DNA of 64,000 bases, from assembly GCF_036898095.1 (NCBI RefSeq), contig NC_090726.1, forward strand, positions 40,083,483 through 40,147,482, written 5' to 3'. Positions 30,622 through 41,929 of the stretch are shown here, one piece after another. This DNA is from Palaemon carinicauda. Its lineage: Eukaryota; Arthropoda; Malacostraca; Decapoda; Palaemonidae. Position 1 is the stretch's first letter. Each line of letters opens with the position of its first letter. The notes under the pieces are model-generated. The model was not told the DNA's origin, did not search any database, and was given only the letters and a program-made list of their open reading frames with translations. A program made the translations under genes and the position numbers.

Positions 30622-30806
30622 TAAGATCAAAGGGTAGCCGTTACAAAGGTACGACCCAACACAATACAAAACTGCCTGGAGGCTCGAATGTCGAAACGTT
30701 TTCTAGGCATCTAGTAGTTTCCTGGTTCCTAACTGGTAGTCTGGTACCTAACATTTGTACTAACTACTAGTTACTAGTTAAAAGTGTACAGCTAGTGCAG
30801 TGAACA

Positions 30807-30988
30807 ATGACAGACGCTCCTATTTACAAGCTGGTAAGCAGAAAGTGGAACGCTCTTCCTACCAAAGGCGACGATGTCACGATTAAGGACCCCAAACTGA
30901 AACAGGGATATTTGGGAGATCTGAAAAAGAAAACAGTTCTCGAATTGGAGGAGGTTTATGAACGTAACAAGAATGTACTCAGTAACAA
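30807..30988 (+). CDS. POLR2M: Exon 1 of a POLR2M/Gdown1-like gene
   Basis: ATG at 30807 in a good context (AACAATGA) begins 60 codons plus two bases, ending at a GTAAGTCAT donor. The peptide starts MTDAPIYKLVSRKWNALP and contains the YLGDLKKKTVLELEEVYERN helix, which fits the N-terminal region of GRINL1A/Gdown1, where a short Leu-Glu-rich helix precedes a K-x-L-x-DKGK motif (in exon 2). Gdown1 binds RNA polymerase II in the nucleus, competes with TFIIF and makes transcription Mediator-dependent. Exons follow at 35048, 57801 and 59510; the 3' end lies outside the window. No TATA box is clear upstream, where Harbinger fragments end near 30621. The family call rests on pattern recognition over the joined exons. 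Confidence 0.7.
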
Positions 30989-31104
30989 GTAAGTCATATC
31001 GGTTTTATCATTGTTACGGACGGGGAAAACTTTAATATGAAATAGTATTTTCCTAAGGAAAAATGGGGGTGTATGTATGAAAGCGGCCACCTGTATGTTT
31101 TACT

Positions 31105-31345
31105 ATGGCTAACTTAGAATGCGGCAATGTAAAGAGGGGTCGCAGGGGAGAAATAAAGGACTCGATAGGTTCGGCACAGGTAGGACGAGTTAATATGCCA
31201 ATAGAAGCCATCAGGGAAGAAGTTAGAGAAGAGGTTAAAGAGATAATGGAAAAGGAAAAGAGGAAAAATAATCTGGTAATATATAATGTCAAGGATTGCA
31301 TAGAAGGAAGCACAGAGGAAAAACAAAGACAGGATGGTTTCATTG
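31105..31345 (+). pseudogene. LINE ORF1-like coiled-coil fragment
   Basis: An open stretch encodes a charged helix (IREEVREEVKEIMEKEKRKN) followed by NLVIYNVKDCIEGSTEEKQR. The second part resembles the N-L-V-x-Y-N-V start of the RRM-like domain in invertebrate LINE ORF1 proteins. It is cut by the inverted-repeat element starting at 31343. Confidence 0.4.
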
Positions 31346-32273
31346 TAGTGTATTACAGGGCAATGTAACCTTGGAAAAAAACTACTGTTTCTTATAGAAA
31401 AAATTACGCTCTCTTCGAAAATGACTCTCGTTCCCGTCGCAAATTAATAGTTTCAGAAATATATATACATCTATATCCTCCAATAATGGGGGACCCCCAG
31501 TGGGAACTCGGGGTTTTGGGTGGGGAAAACATACTGGGGATTCGATATATAAACGTAAAACAAGCCTTTTCTTCTCTATACATTACCTTCTTGAAATTAT
31601 AATAACCGGAGGAAAATACAAAACAGTATATCTGGATAAACTTTGGAGTTGCCGTTACAAAGATTGTGTCATGAAAAAATACAGTAACCAGTGCTGCCAA
31701 TGTCCGATGTAAATCAAATGTTATTTTGTGACCTGTCATACTACTAGGCTAGGTTAGGTGGGTTGTTAGGTTCTGTGCCCTTTTTGTACTTTTTATACTT
31801 TTTATATATTGAGTAAAACTTATATGGCGAAATTATTTAATATATGGAAATATCTATCATTACTATCTTTAGTAATGTCAACGTGCCGTTGGTAACTCTG
31901 TGTACCATACGTCAACGTTGGTAACGTTGCTAATGTTATCGTTCGTTCGTAAGAGAAGTGACACCGTGCATCTCAAAGTTATCCGAATTGGTTGATCTGT
32001 TTGTTTCCGATTGAAATGAACATCAAATTCGCTTAATTCACGTTATTTATTATAGGAAAACAATTATATATCGTTTCCCCAGTATGTATTCCCCACCCAA
32101 AACTTCGAGTTCCCACTGGGGGTCCCCCATTATCGTAGGATATAGATGTATATATATTTCTGAAACTATTCATTTGCGACGGAAACGAGTGTCATTTTTG
32201 AAGAGATCGTAATTTTTTCTATAAGAAACAGTAGTTTTTTTCCTAGGTTACATTGCCATGTAATTCACTACAA
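31343..32273. mobile_element. Unassigned 0.93-kb element with long terminal inverted repeats
   Basis: Left arm 31343-31551 and right arm 32065-32273 are imperfect reverse complements over about 210 bp; both begin TTGTAGTG(T/A)ATTACA and include GGGGGACCCCCAGTGGGAAC. The central 510 bp show no coding potential. A related arm fragment lies at 33555-33605. I cannot see a convincing target duplication, so the superfamily is open. Confidence 0.65.
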
Positions 32274-32289
32274 AAATACCGAAAAAACC

Positions 32290-32661
32290 ATGACACGAGT
32301 CTTTTTATAGTTTATATATGACATATCTGTTTTTGATATTAATATTTTATACAGTATATGACATATCTATTTTGACGTTGTTGCTGTTTTTAGAATGATT
32401 TATTGTTAATTTGTTCTCATCATTTATTTATTTCCTTATTTCCTTTCCTCACTGGGCTATTTTTTTCCTATTGGAGCCCTTGGGCTTATAGTATCTTGCT
32501 TTTCCAACTAGGGTTGTAGCTTGGCTAGTAAAAATATGGCTTTTCCAACTAGGGTTGTAGCTTGGCTAGTAAAAATATGGCTTTTCCAACTAGGGTTGTA
32601 GCTTGGCTAGTAAAAATATGGCTTTTCCAACTAGGGTTGTAGCTTGGCTAGTAAAAATATG
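32290..32661 (+). mobile_element. LINE-type 3' tail with 41-bp tandem expansion
   Basis: This is the tail family of 17030-17300. It ends in four identical 41-bp units at 32498-32661, each GCTTTTCCAACTAGGGTTGT followed by AGCTTGGCTAGTAAAAATATG. Confidence 0.7.
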
Positions 32662-34089
32662 TTGATAATGTCTAATGGTTTTTGCTCTGCCGTGCGCTTG
32701 CTTCGCTCTCGAAAAACAAAAAACATCAAGCTCCTATGTACTGACAAGCAGTATTGGCGTCGAGTGGGACAATACCAAAATATTACTCCTGTTGCACAAT
32801 AAGGCTCATAATTCATAAATCTGACCATTTGTATTCAGATCATCCCAGCCTGTACGTATACTAGGTTTGTAGTTATTTCTAACAACCATGTCTTCTCCAT
32901 CATAAGCCCAATACTTCACATTATTCTAAAAGTTTTATTCCATTTGTGACCAGATTGTGGAATCATCTAACGAATTTGGTAGTTGAATCATTGAAGCTTA
33001 AGGAACTCAATCTTGTTGCATATGCTTTTGTGTTGAACACATTGACGTGTCTTGTTTTATAGTTTGTGTAACTAAACTTGGTAGATATGTGATACTTTAA
33101 TTGGATAGTATATGATACTTTAGGGTTAATATATGATACTCTAATTTCTAGCAAAACTGGAATTTGCCTGAAGAAATCAATGCGTACTGGCTAGTTTGGC
33201 ATTTTTCTCCTATGTGATTACATCTATTTCGGTAATTGATTATGTTGAAAGCACTATCCGTTCAGAATGTAGCTATTGTTGCCCATTTGAAAGTAACAAT
33301 CTTCCCTGAAATAATAACCTACAGGGCTTTTGTGTGCAGCATATTTATACAATGCTTGCCAGAACAGAAGAGTTAGCGGTAATGTTAATTTTCCGTACAT
33401 AGCAAGCTACGGTGGAGCAAAAACCATTAGGAGGTATTGAAGTCAATCATAGATAACTATACTTTAATATCCAGCCACTTACATGAACCATGTATTTATC
33501 CAACTGGTTATCTTTTGTTTATTTTATACTTCTGACCATTATTATTATCACTTTGGGCATTCCCCTCTCAAAAACCCCGGTTTCCCACTGGGGTCCCCTA
33601 TAATTGTCTGTAGGTAAGGGGTCCAAAACTTACATATGGGTAGTTTGCCCCAATAATCATGGTCAGAAATGCATGAAACGCAAGATAGCAAATAGGAAAA
33701 ATATATGTTTCATGTATTTAGCTACAAATTAAAGTATTGTATCTGTATTATTTTGAATAATGGTGAGTTGATAACTATAACTGAAAAGCCATGGAGTTAC
33801 TATAGGTATCGTTGTCAATAACGTTCAAAACGCCTTAAAATGTGATGTATACCGGTCTGGGGTGAATGTAGTTTGTTGGGACAAGATAAGCTAAGAATAA
33901 GTGGGGTTGCAGTGGGGTCCAGTCCCCCCGGTAGGTAAGGATATGGCTCTTAGGTTAGGTCAGGTCAGGTCATGTTCTTTTATCTGTTTTTTTTTTTCAG
34001 TCTCAACAACCTACAAAGGTTCCTAATTGTATGATATTAAAATTAACTTTTAATTATTTTGTTGTTTCTGCCAGTTCATCATCAACTAT

Positions 34090-34280
34090 AGTCAATTTCT
34101 TTTAGCGATGCATATTTGCACCGACTCGCGGCGGTGCCCTTTTAGCTCGGAAAAGTTTCCTGATCGCTGATTGGTTAGAATTATCTTGTCCAACTAATCA
34201 GCGATCCAGAAACTTTTCCGAGCTAAAAGTGCACCGCTGCGAGTCGGTGCAAATATGCATCGCTAAAAGAAATGGACTGT
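34090..34280. mobile_element. Foldback (palindromic) MITE, copy 2
   Basis: A near-perfect hairpin of about 190 bp: ATTTGCACCGACTCGCGGCG pairs with CGCTGCGAGTCGGTGCAAAT. It is a relative of 22514-22694 and sits in intron 1 of the POLR2M-like gene. Confidence 0.75.
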
Positions 34281-35047
34281 AGTCATCGTAATACAAAGAA
34301 AGTTACCATAATCAAAACCCAGTATTAGTAATGAAGTTTTAGTTTGCCAGAACTTCTGGACCCATAGAAAACATGATTTTTTAATCACATTTTCTATGGA
34401 GTTGTTTATAGCCATGTTTATTATAATTTACTACAGAAACTTCCACTTAATTGAGCACATTTACCTGTATGTTGATGTGGTAAATTAACACTTAATTATT
34501 TATCGGTTTCTGTTCTGACGTAGTTCGCTTTACTTGCGTTTTAAAATGTTTAACTACTCGTATTACCCGTGTGCTAGATTTTGGCGTTATTTTATTAAAC
34601 TGATTTATCAATTAGTTCAGTTGGTTTTTGTTTTGCCGTAGCTTGCTTCGCTTGCGATTTAACATTATCATTGTTTCTATGTTCTGGTGAGTGGAACAAA
34701 GTTTTGCAAAACTCATTAACCTCTTGGGCTAGGATTTTGATGTTATTAATCTATTTTATCATTAAGTTCAAAATTTTAGACTCCCTTTTTAGAAAAAAAA
34801 TTTCCTTACTGTACTTGTCTATTTCCCTTACTGTATTTATCTTTTTCAAGCTTTGGCTATGAAAGATACTCAAGATTTCCATCATCTCTTTGAAAAAGAT
34901 TTTTTTTATATTGCATAAGTTCAGGATCATAGTTCATCTAGGGAACTACAAGTATTTTCATTTTCTTTGGTGTGGTTTTGTGAGCTGAATATATTCTTGT
35001 GGCAGTGAATGTTAATGTTTTGTATGGTAATTGTTGTCTACTTTTAG

Positions 35048-35187
35048 GGCTCTGCTGTCAAAGTTGAAAGATAAAGGCAAAAGTCTGCAAGCACGTCAAG
35101 AAGAAATAGCGAAAGCTCTGGAGGAAGCTAGAGAAAGAGAAAACAGTCACAGGAAAGTGCCAGATCAAAAGGATGTTCATGGATTCG
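35048..35187 (+). CDS. POLR2M: Exon 2 of the POLR2M/Gdown1-like gene
   Basis: The acceptor CTACTTTTAG precedes G at 35048, which completes the Lys codon begun in exon 1. The frame continues ALLSKLKDKGKSLQARQEEI, then AKALEEARERENSHRK, to a GTAAGATG donor after 35187. The LxxKGK-containing start matches the conserved K-L-x-DKGKK segment of GRINL1A/Gdown1 proteins, followed by the usual charged helix. It leaves phase 1, which fits the next exon at 57801 across an intron of 22.6 kb. Confidence 0.72.
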
Positions 35188-35442
35188 GTAAGATGATGAT
35201 TGTTTATTTAGATATACCAGTAATACCTAAGGATATGAAATTAATTAGTTCTGGAGTAGTTTTCGTAACTTTTTTTTTTTTTTTTTACAGCAGAATGAAA
35301 GAGCTAAATCCATTTGAATCATTCAATATACCTAACCTAACCATGCAAATTTAGTTTCGTATCCATAGTATTTTTTCGTAATGTTAGGTGAAAAAATCTA
35401 CGTATGTCGTTTCGTAGAATAGTTTGTTCCGTAACCGAAATA

Positions 35443-35608
35443 CAAACCACACTATTTACATTGGGTATTACTTTCGGCGTAGCTGAAATGGCGAGCCATT
35501 AGATTTTTAACGAGGGTTAACTACCCCCTCGCTAGTTAGCGAAGGGGTAGGGGAGGGGTAGCTAGCTACCCCTCCCCCTCACACACCGGTGAACTGATTC
35601 ACTTCGCT
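35443..35608. repeat. Left inverted terminal repeat of DIRS-2 copy C
   Basis: Reverse complement of 43323-43465. It includes ATTACTTTCGGCGTAGCTGA and the pyrimidine-rich ACTACCCCCTCGCTAGTTAG. The copy-D counterparts are at 43715-43870 and 49390-49540. Confidence 0.8.
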
Positions 35609-35758
35609 TTTGACTCGGGTGATGGGCAGACATGTCTGCTCTCACCCTCGCTTGGCAGCCATTAATGTTTTGTCTTTACTTAATTACTTACTTTTTCTTA
35701 TACTTAATATATATATAAACATTCTTTATGTTTATGTATATATTTGGGTATAGAAATA

Positions 35759-36326
35759 CAGTGATGCCTCAGGATACGAAAGTAATCCGTTTAGGATACG
35801 GTTTCGTATCCTGATTTTTTCGTATCCTGAGTCTCGTTTTACATGTAAATAGCCTAATCCGTTCCAAGCCTTACAAAAAGTCACCTTTTCTTTCATAAAC
35901 ACGCTAAACTGTAGTAATAAACATCCAATGCAGCCATTTCTATCATTCAATAATTAACCCAACCGTTAAAAACAGCCTAATCCATTCCAGAAACCACCAT
36001 GAGATTATTTAATAATGTAGTTATAGCCTAGTTATCCCCTCCAAGCCCTAAGAAAACGGTCCATTTACTTTACTACTGTATAAACGTTACGGTACTGTAT
36101 GTAAAGCATTTGGATCAGTGAAGGTGTATTGTTACCTGTACACCTAAATTAAAGGTTGATACCCTGAAAAAAAAAAGGTACTGTACTCTCGGCGACGAGT
36201 TGGGATCTCGTAAGCTTTTCGTATCCTGAAAATTTTTTCGTATACTGTGGCATAAAAATCTTTGTATCGCTTTTCGTATCCTGAATTTTTCGTAAGCAGA
36301 AACTTTCGTATCCAGAGGTATCACTG
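35759..36326. mobile_element. TA-flanked mariner/Tc1-type MITE nested in DIRS-2 copy C
   Basis: 568 bp with termini CAGTGATGCCTCAGGATACG and the complement of CAGTGATACCTCTGGATACG, flanked by TA. Copy D has the uninterrupted target around 44025-44040. The interior repeats TTTCGTATCCTGA several times and has no transposase. Confidence 0.85.
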
Positions 36327-38039
36327 TATAGTAAGTTCCTTTTCAGGTTTGTGCTGTGTGTGTGCAGTTTACGACAACGTCACCGCGTAGTACCAGGCCA
36401 CCGTGGTTGCACGTCATGGGACGCGGCCTCTCCCTTGATCCTTCAGTCGTTCCTTTGGCTTCCGATGATTCGGCCGCCGTGGGGAATCGTCATCGCTGGA
36501 CTTTCTTCATTCATCTGTTTTCTCCGCTGTTCCTCCTTCCCTACGGGGAACTTGGACTCTCAGCGAAGGGAACGTGGGAGTTTTTCTCTCTACTTGAGGT
36601 CATTCCCCCTTTTAATACTACTACATACTATTACGAAAGCTTCTTTCCCGTGCGGGTTGTGTTGCTTTTCCGTTTTTGTCTCAGTTATTTTTAATGAAAT
36701 CTAATTGTATTTGTTAACTTTTCAGCTTTCTGTGGAGAACACTTCTCTTCGGGGTTCAGTGGTTCTTACTATTTGTGAACATTCTTAGATGAATTACATA
36801 ATTATAATTCTGTTTTTGTTACAGTTCTCCGCCCTCCCCCTTCTCCCGTGAATGTCAGTGGGGGAGGAGGGCGCATACTTAATTTGTAATTCTTATGTTT
36901 TCTATTCCCTCGGGTTTTCTCTTCAGAGTTCCTCCCGGGGGAATTTTTGTTAACTAATTATTTATTTTTCCCAGTTAACGATCCAGTTTTTTTTTTTTTC
37001 TTCGTTTGCCTAATGTGCCAACGAAGCAGAGCTTCTGCTGCCCTGTTTGTGCCTGGGGAGTCTGCTGTTGCTGCCGTCTCTCCAGGACATCGTCATGGGC
37101 GTGTTCCCTTCTCTTAGAAGTTCTCCCGTGACAACTGTCAGCTCTTTAGTTCATCATAGAACGCTAAAGAGGTTCGCCTCTAGGGGTGGGTAACTTCCCT
37201 TACGAGGGAGGTTCCCTTCCCAGGTTTGAGTTTTCCCCTGCAGAGGGGAACTTCACATACCTTTATATTCCTGGATGGGTTTTCCTGGTCCTCAGGCGGT
37301 TGCTCTTGGTGCTGAACGACCGCTCTTGTAACCATGCTCAAGGGGCTGAGCGGTTGCAAGGCCGGACCATGGAATTTCTTGCGACTATGCTCTTGGGGCT
37401 GAGCGGTCGCACCTGCAGCTATGCTCAAGGGGCTGAGCAGTGGCAGGATCATTTTGTGACCTTTCTCGTTTGCGAGGGAGGCCACTCATAAGGACTCCTC
37501 TTCGGAAGATTGATCCTTATAGGTCAGCTTGCTGATCCAACGGCCCTAAGGGGTGCCATCATCAGTGTCTTCTAGTCTCTTCTACGAAGTGTTCTCTCTC
37601 GTTTGCGAGAGAGGCCACTCATAGAGACGCCTCTTCGGAGGATTGTTCCTGTTTAGACCAGCTGGCTGTTCGGGACCTCTCTGCAGTTCACCATCCCCTA
37701 GACCTGCTGACCTGCCGTCTCCGTTCCTGGCTGCTGACGCTATGGGCGCCCTCGCACCCCGTTATCCAACGGGCACCGGTCCCTTCGGGGCAAAAGGGGC
37801 TTTCTCAACCGTGAGTAACTCCCTTTAGCGCCAGGTATACCCTGCGCACTCGCGCGCAATTGCGCACAAGCGCTCGCCTACTGTTCCTGCTGTTCCTGAG
37901 ACTTCCATCCAGAGGAATCCTGTTCCAGTCCTGAGTTACCATACAGGCGCTCACCAGAACTTCCAGTGTTGATCGTCCCATTTCCTGATCGTCCTGTCAG
38001 CTGTCCCTTCATCCTAGCGCGCTCGTGCTCGCCGATGAT

Positions 38040-38590
38040 CTTCTTACGCCAGCGATCTTGGTACGCGCGCCAGCGCCGACGATCTTCCTTTGCGTGCTAG
38101 CGCTGACGATCTTCTTACGCGCGCAAGCGCCGGCGATCTTCTTACACGCGCAAGCGCCGACGATCTTCTTTCGCGAGCGAGCGCTGACGATCCTCTTACG
38201 GACGTAAGCGCCGACGATCTTCGAGCGCCGTCAATCTTCTTACTCGCGCAAGCGCCGACAATCTTCTTTGGCGCGCTAGCTCTGACGATCTTCCTACGCA
38301 CGTAAGCTCCGACGATCGTCCGCGTGCAGGCTCCAATGGTTCCCCGCGCCAACGAACTTCTTCCGTGCGCAAGCGCCGACGATCTTCTTATGCGCGTAAG
38401 CGCCGACGATCTTCTTATGCGCGCAAGCGCTGACGATCTTCTTATGCGCGCAAGCGCCGACGATCTTCTTACGCGTGCAAACGCCCATGATCTTTTTGCG
38501 CGCGCAAGCGCTTACTATCTTCTTGCGCGCGCAAGCGCCGACGATCTTCTTGCGCGCGCAAGCGCCAACGATCTTCTTGTGCCAACAACC
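38040..38590 (+). repeat. 27-bp minisatellite in the ORF1 region of DIRS-2 copy C
   Basis: About 20 imperfect units of the type GCAAGCGCCGACGATCTTCT plus TGCGCGC. Because 27 is a multiple of three, frames stay open for long stretches and give nine-residue repeats such as RASADDLLT or AQAPTIFLR. It is CpG-rich, unlike the flanks. There are no unique spacers, so it is not a CRISPR array. Copy D lacks it. Confidence 0.85.
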
Positions 38591-38798
38591 TCGTACATGC
38601 GTGCGCCGACATTTTCACGGGCTCTTCATTCTGTTCCTGCACGTCACTCTGGTTCCCGCACGTCACTCTGGTTCCCACCTCGAGCAGGAGAATCGTCCCG
38701 TGTTAGGGAGAGAAGAGCCCTCAGACTTCTTTGCTGGAGTTACGTATTCCTCCTAGGAGGGAATCGAAGGACTCTAAGAGTTCCCTCAAGTAGAGTCT

Positions 38799-39599
38799 TT
38801 GGGGACAAGAGATTTTACTGCCAGTTCACCAGGAGGAGAGCAGCATGATTCAGAGCATGCCTTCTGGCAAGTCCTGACTCTGATGAGGCATCTCAACAAG
38901 TTCAAGGACTCGGAGACCGCCCCTAGTGAAGGCAAGGATACGGTCCTGGACCAAGTCTATGGCACTCAGAAACCCTTTAAGGCCAGTGCAGCTCTGCCTT
39001 GGTCCCAAGGGGTGAAGAGTGCCAGAGATAAGGTTGAGGGCCAGCTTTCCGAGCTCGCCTCCTCCAGCCATTCCTCTGCTGGTAACAAGCTCCTCCTACC
39101 TCCTCGTGTGCAACAGAGGAGGTACTTTGAGATCATGGAGGAGCCTTGCTTAGCTCTCCTGCTCCACCTCTCCGTGGAAGAGCTTACCAGGGGAGTCTCT
39201 CTTGAGAGAAACTCTAGCCGGCAGGTGACATTCTCGGCAACAGAGATCCTGAGTCAGGAGATGGTCGCAAAGTGTGCCATACAGGCCACTTCGTGGCTGG
39301 ATGTCTGGATAGGGTCTCTGGGCATCCTGCTACGACCCGAGGATCTGTCCAAGGAGAGCACCAGGAAAGCCCTGGAGACCTTCCTCCTCTCGGGCACACA
39401 TACTATCGAGTTTCTGGCCTTCCAAGTTTCGAACTTGTGGGCAAACTCGATCTTGAAACGACGTGATGCGGTGGCCGAGAGGTTCCACTCGAAGTTCCCA
39501 GCAGTGAATGCCTGCAGGCTTAGACACACTTCCTTCCTAGGAAAAGGTCTGTTTGAGCCCAAGGATGTGGAACAGGCAGCTGAGAGGTGGAGGAAATAG
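38799..39599 (+). pseudogene. ORF1 (gag-like) C-terminal part of DIRS-2 copy C
   Basis: A 266-codon open frame with EHAFWQVLTLMRHLNKFKD near the start and ALETFLLSGTHTIEFLAFQV, NLWANSILKRRDAVAERF near the end. The latter segments match the family-3 ORF1 at 23465-24226(-), so this domain is shared across DIRS families. After the stop at 39597 another frame continues with a basic tail (KDKKGRKSSRGG-like, about 39730-39800), pointing to a frameshift. The N-terminal half is obscured by the minisatellite. It presumably was the RNA-binding structural protein. Confidence 0.65.
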
Positions 39600-39975
39600 A
39601 ACCACGATTCTCTTCTCCAAAGGGCTCTTACATCTAAGCCCTACAAACCTCCAGCACCTCAACAACCTCGCCAATCCAAGACGACGAAACCGGCAGCGGC
39701 AGCAAAGACGAAGGTGTCCAAGCAGTAGCCCTTTCCTGTCAAAGACAAGAAGGGCAGAAAGTCCTCCAGGGGAGGCAAGAATCCTTTAGGGAGCGGCCGA
39801 GGCCGCAAGCGCTAGGATTGGCAATCCCCCTGCATGTCCACCAGTGTGGGGATGCCTGCAAAGTTGCGCATTCAGGTGACAGCAACTCGGGTCCGATTCC
39901 TGGACGATCTCTGTGATCAGTCAGGAATATCGCGTCCCGTTTATAACATCTCTTCCTCCCCTGACAGCGAATTGA

Positions 39976-41300
39976 GTGTCGTTGAGCTCCTATGCCATGG
40001 GATCGGTAAAGGGGCTAGCCCTTCGGGCAGAAGTCGAGACCATGCTCAAGAAGGATGCTCTCCAGGAGGTCGTCGACAGCTCCCCAGGCTTCTTCAGTCG
40101 ACTCTTTCTCGTAAAGAAGGCGTCTGGAGGCTGGAGACCCGTCATCGACCTCTCAACTCTGAACAAGTTTGTCAAACAAACTCCGTTCAGCATGGAGACA
40201 GCAGACACGGTCAGACTTGCAGCGAGACCGCAAGACTTCATGTGTACATTGGATCTGAAGGACGCGTACTTCCAGATCCCAATCCATCCGTCTTCCAGGA
40301 AGTACTTAAGATTCAGCCTAGCCAACAAGATCTACCAGTTCAAGGTGTTGTGTTTCGGTCTCTCCACAGCACCCCAGGTATTCACCCGAGTGTTGACCCT
40401 GATATCTTCGTGGGCACACAGGATCGGCATCCTTCCCCTCCACTATCTGGACGACTGGCTGATCCTGGCAGACTCTGAGTCGACCCTTCGACACCGAGAC
40501 AAGCTTCTGGGACTTTGCCAAGATCTAGGGATCATGGTAAATCTCGAGAAGTCTTCTCTGCTTCCATCTCAACGACTGGTATATCTAGGCATGATATTGG
40601 ACACCAATCTCCACAAAGCCTTTCCATCAGACGACAGGATAGCAAGGCTGAGGAGGTTCGCAGATCCTTTCCTCAGACGAGGAGAGCTTCCAGCTCAATC
40701 GTGGTTACGTCTCCTAGGGCACCTTTCCTCCTTGGCCCGTCTGGTTCCAAACGGCCGCCTCAGGATGAGATCCCTGCTATGGCGGTTCAAGTCTCGGTGG
40801 AATCAAGGCCACAATTTCCCGGACATTCTGGTCCCTATGGCTCCTGCGGAACGGACGTACCTTCAGTGGGGGGTGACGGACGGAAACCTTCGAAAGGGAG
40901 TGGATCTTCTCGTCCTCCCCCCGGATTTGATGCTGTTTTCGGACGCTTCAAAGAAGGGTGGGGTCCCCACGTTCTGAACCACAGGATCTCTGGCCTATGG
41001 TCAGAATCAGAAAAGTGCCTCCACATAAATCTGCTAGAAGTGAAGGCCATATATCTGGCACTTCAACAATTCCAACAGATCCTGGTGGGTCACTCCGTGG
41101 TGGTCATGAGCGACAACACCATGGTAGTGGCTTACATCAACAAGTAGGGAGGTACCTTTTCACAACAGCTATCCCATCTTGCGGTAGAGATACTGAGATG
41201 GTCCGAAGTCCACTCGATTCCACTATCGGCTCACTTCATTCCGGGCAAGAGGAATGTGCTCGCCGACAGTCTGAGCAGAGCATCGCAGATAGTGAGCACT
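39976..41300 (+). pseudogene. Reverse transcriptase-RNase H of DIRS-2 copy C
   Basis: The RT frame is open for 333 codons (39976-40977): GGWRPVIDLSTLNKF, motif A LDLKDAYFQIPIHP, CFGLSTAPQVF, and the catalytic HYLDDWLILAD. RNase H starts at LMLFSDASKKG, where a one-base frameshift near 40955 moves the rest into the next frame (CLHINLLEVKAIYLALQQF, VVMSDNTMVVAYINK). A TAG at 41144 replaces the Gln of the YISKQGG motif in family 1. The end of RNase H (FIPGKRNVLADSLSR) is in yet another frame at about 41235-41280. Not functional as a single protein. Confidence 0.8.
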
Positions 41301-41302
41301 GA

Positions 41303-41926
41303 GTGGTCTTTGGATCCTCTAGTAGCCAACAAAGTCCTGACTTTATGGGGTTCCCGACTTTGGACCTGTTCGCAACAGCCTTGAACTTCAAGCTTCCGCT
41401 GTATTGTTCCCCAGTCCCGGACCCCAAGGCACTCTGGCAAGATGCCTTCCAACAACGGTGGGACAACATTGACGTTTACGCCTTCCCACCGTTCCGTCTG
41501 ATGAGAAGGGTGCTCAACCTTTATAGCTCCGCTATGGCATCATGCAGAGTGGTTCCCGGACCTTCTGCAGCTACTGACGGAGCTCCCGAGAGAACTTCCT
41601 CCACGACACAAGCTACTCAAGCAACCACACTGCAACATCTTCCACAAAGCCGTAGCATCGCTTCGGCTTCACGCCTGGAGACTTTCCAGCATCTCATCAC
41701 TGAGAGAAGCTTTTCGCAACAAGTTGCGGAAAGGATGTCTCGACACCTGCGAAAGTCATCTACAGGGGTCTACCAGGCGAAGTGGAGAGCCTTCTGTGGT
41801 TGGTGTCGTGGAAGGGGTATCTCTCCTCTCGATGCATCTACTCCAGCAATAGCGGAGTTTCTTGTGTATTTGCGGGAAGAAATGCGCCTTTCGGTCTCGG
41901 CGGTGAAAGATATCGCTCAGCCTTAA
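41303..41926 (+). pseudogene. Methyltransferase-like domain fused to tyrosine recombinase N-terminus, DIRS-2 copy C
   Basis: The first 75 codons hold TLDLFATALNFKLPLYCSPV and YAFPPFRLMRRVLNLYSS, the Dam-like region that ends ORF2 in DIRS elements. The same open frame then continues as the recombinase N-terminus (SRHLRKSSTGVYQAKWRAFC). In copy D and in family 1 these lie in different frames. Comparison with copy D shows a deletion of about 35-65 bp near 41530, which fused them. The frame ends prematurely at VKDIAQP because of a frameshift in the VKGYRSAL segment. Confidence 0.7.
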
Positions 41927-41929
41927 GCC

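Noticed and set aside
35273..35290. Poly(T) as a terminator
   Set aside because: It is an intronic homopolymer after exon 2 of the POLR2M-like gene, with no Pol III gene before it.
38040..38590. Regular repeats that might be a CRISPR array
   Set aside because: Units are directly adjacent with no unique spacers, and the sequence is in a eukaryotic retroelement.
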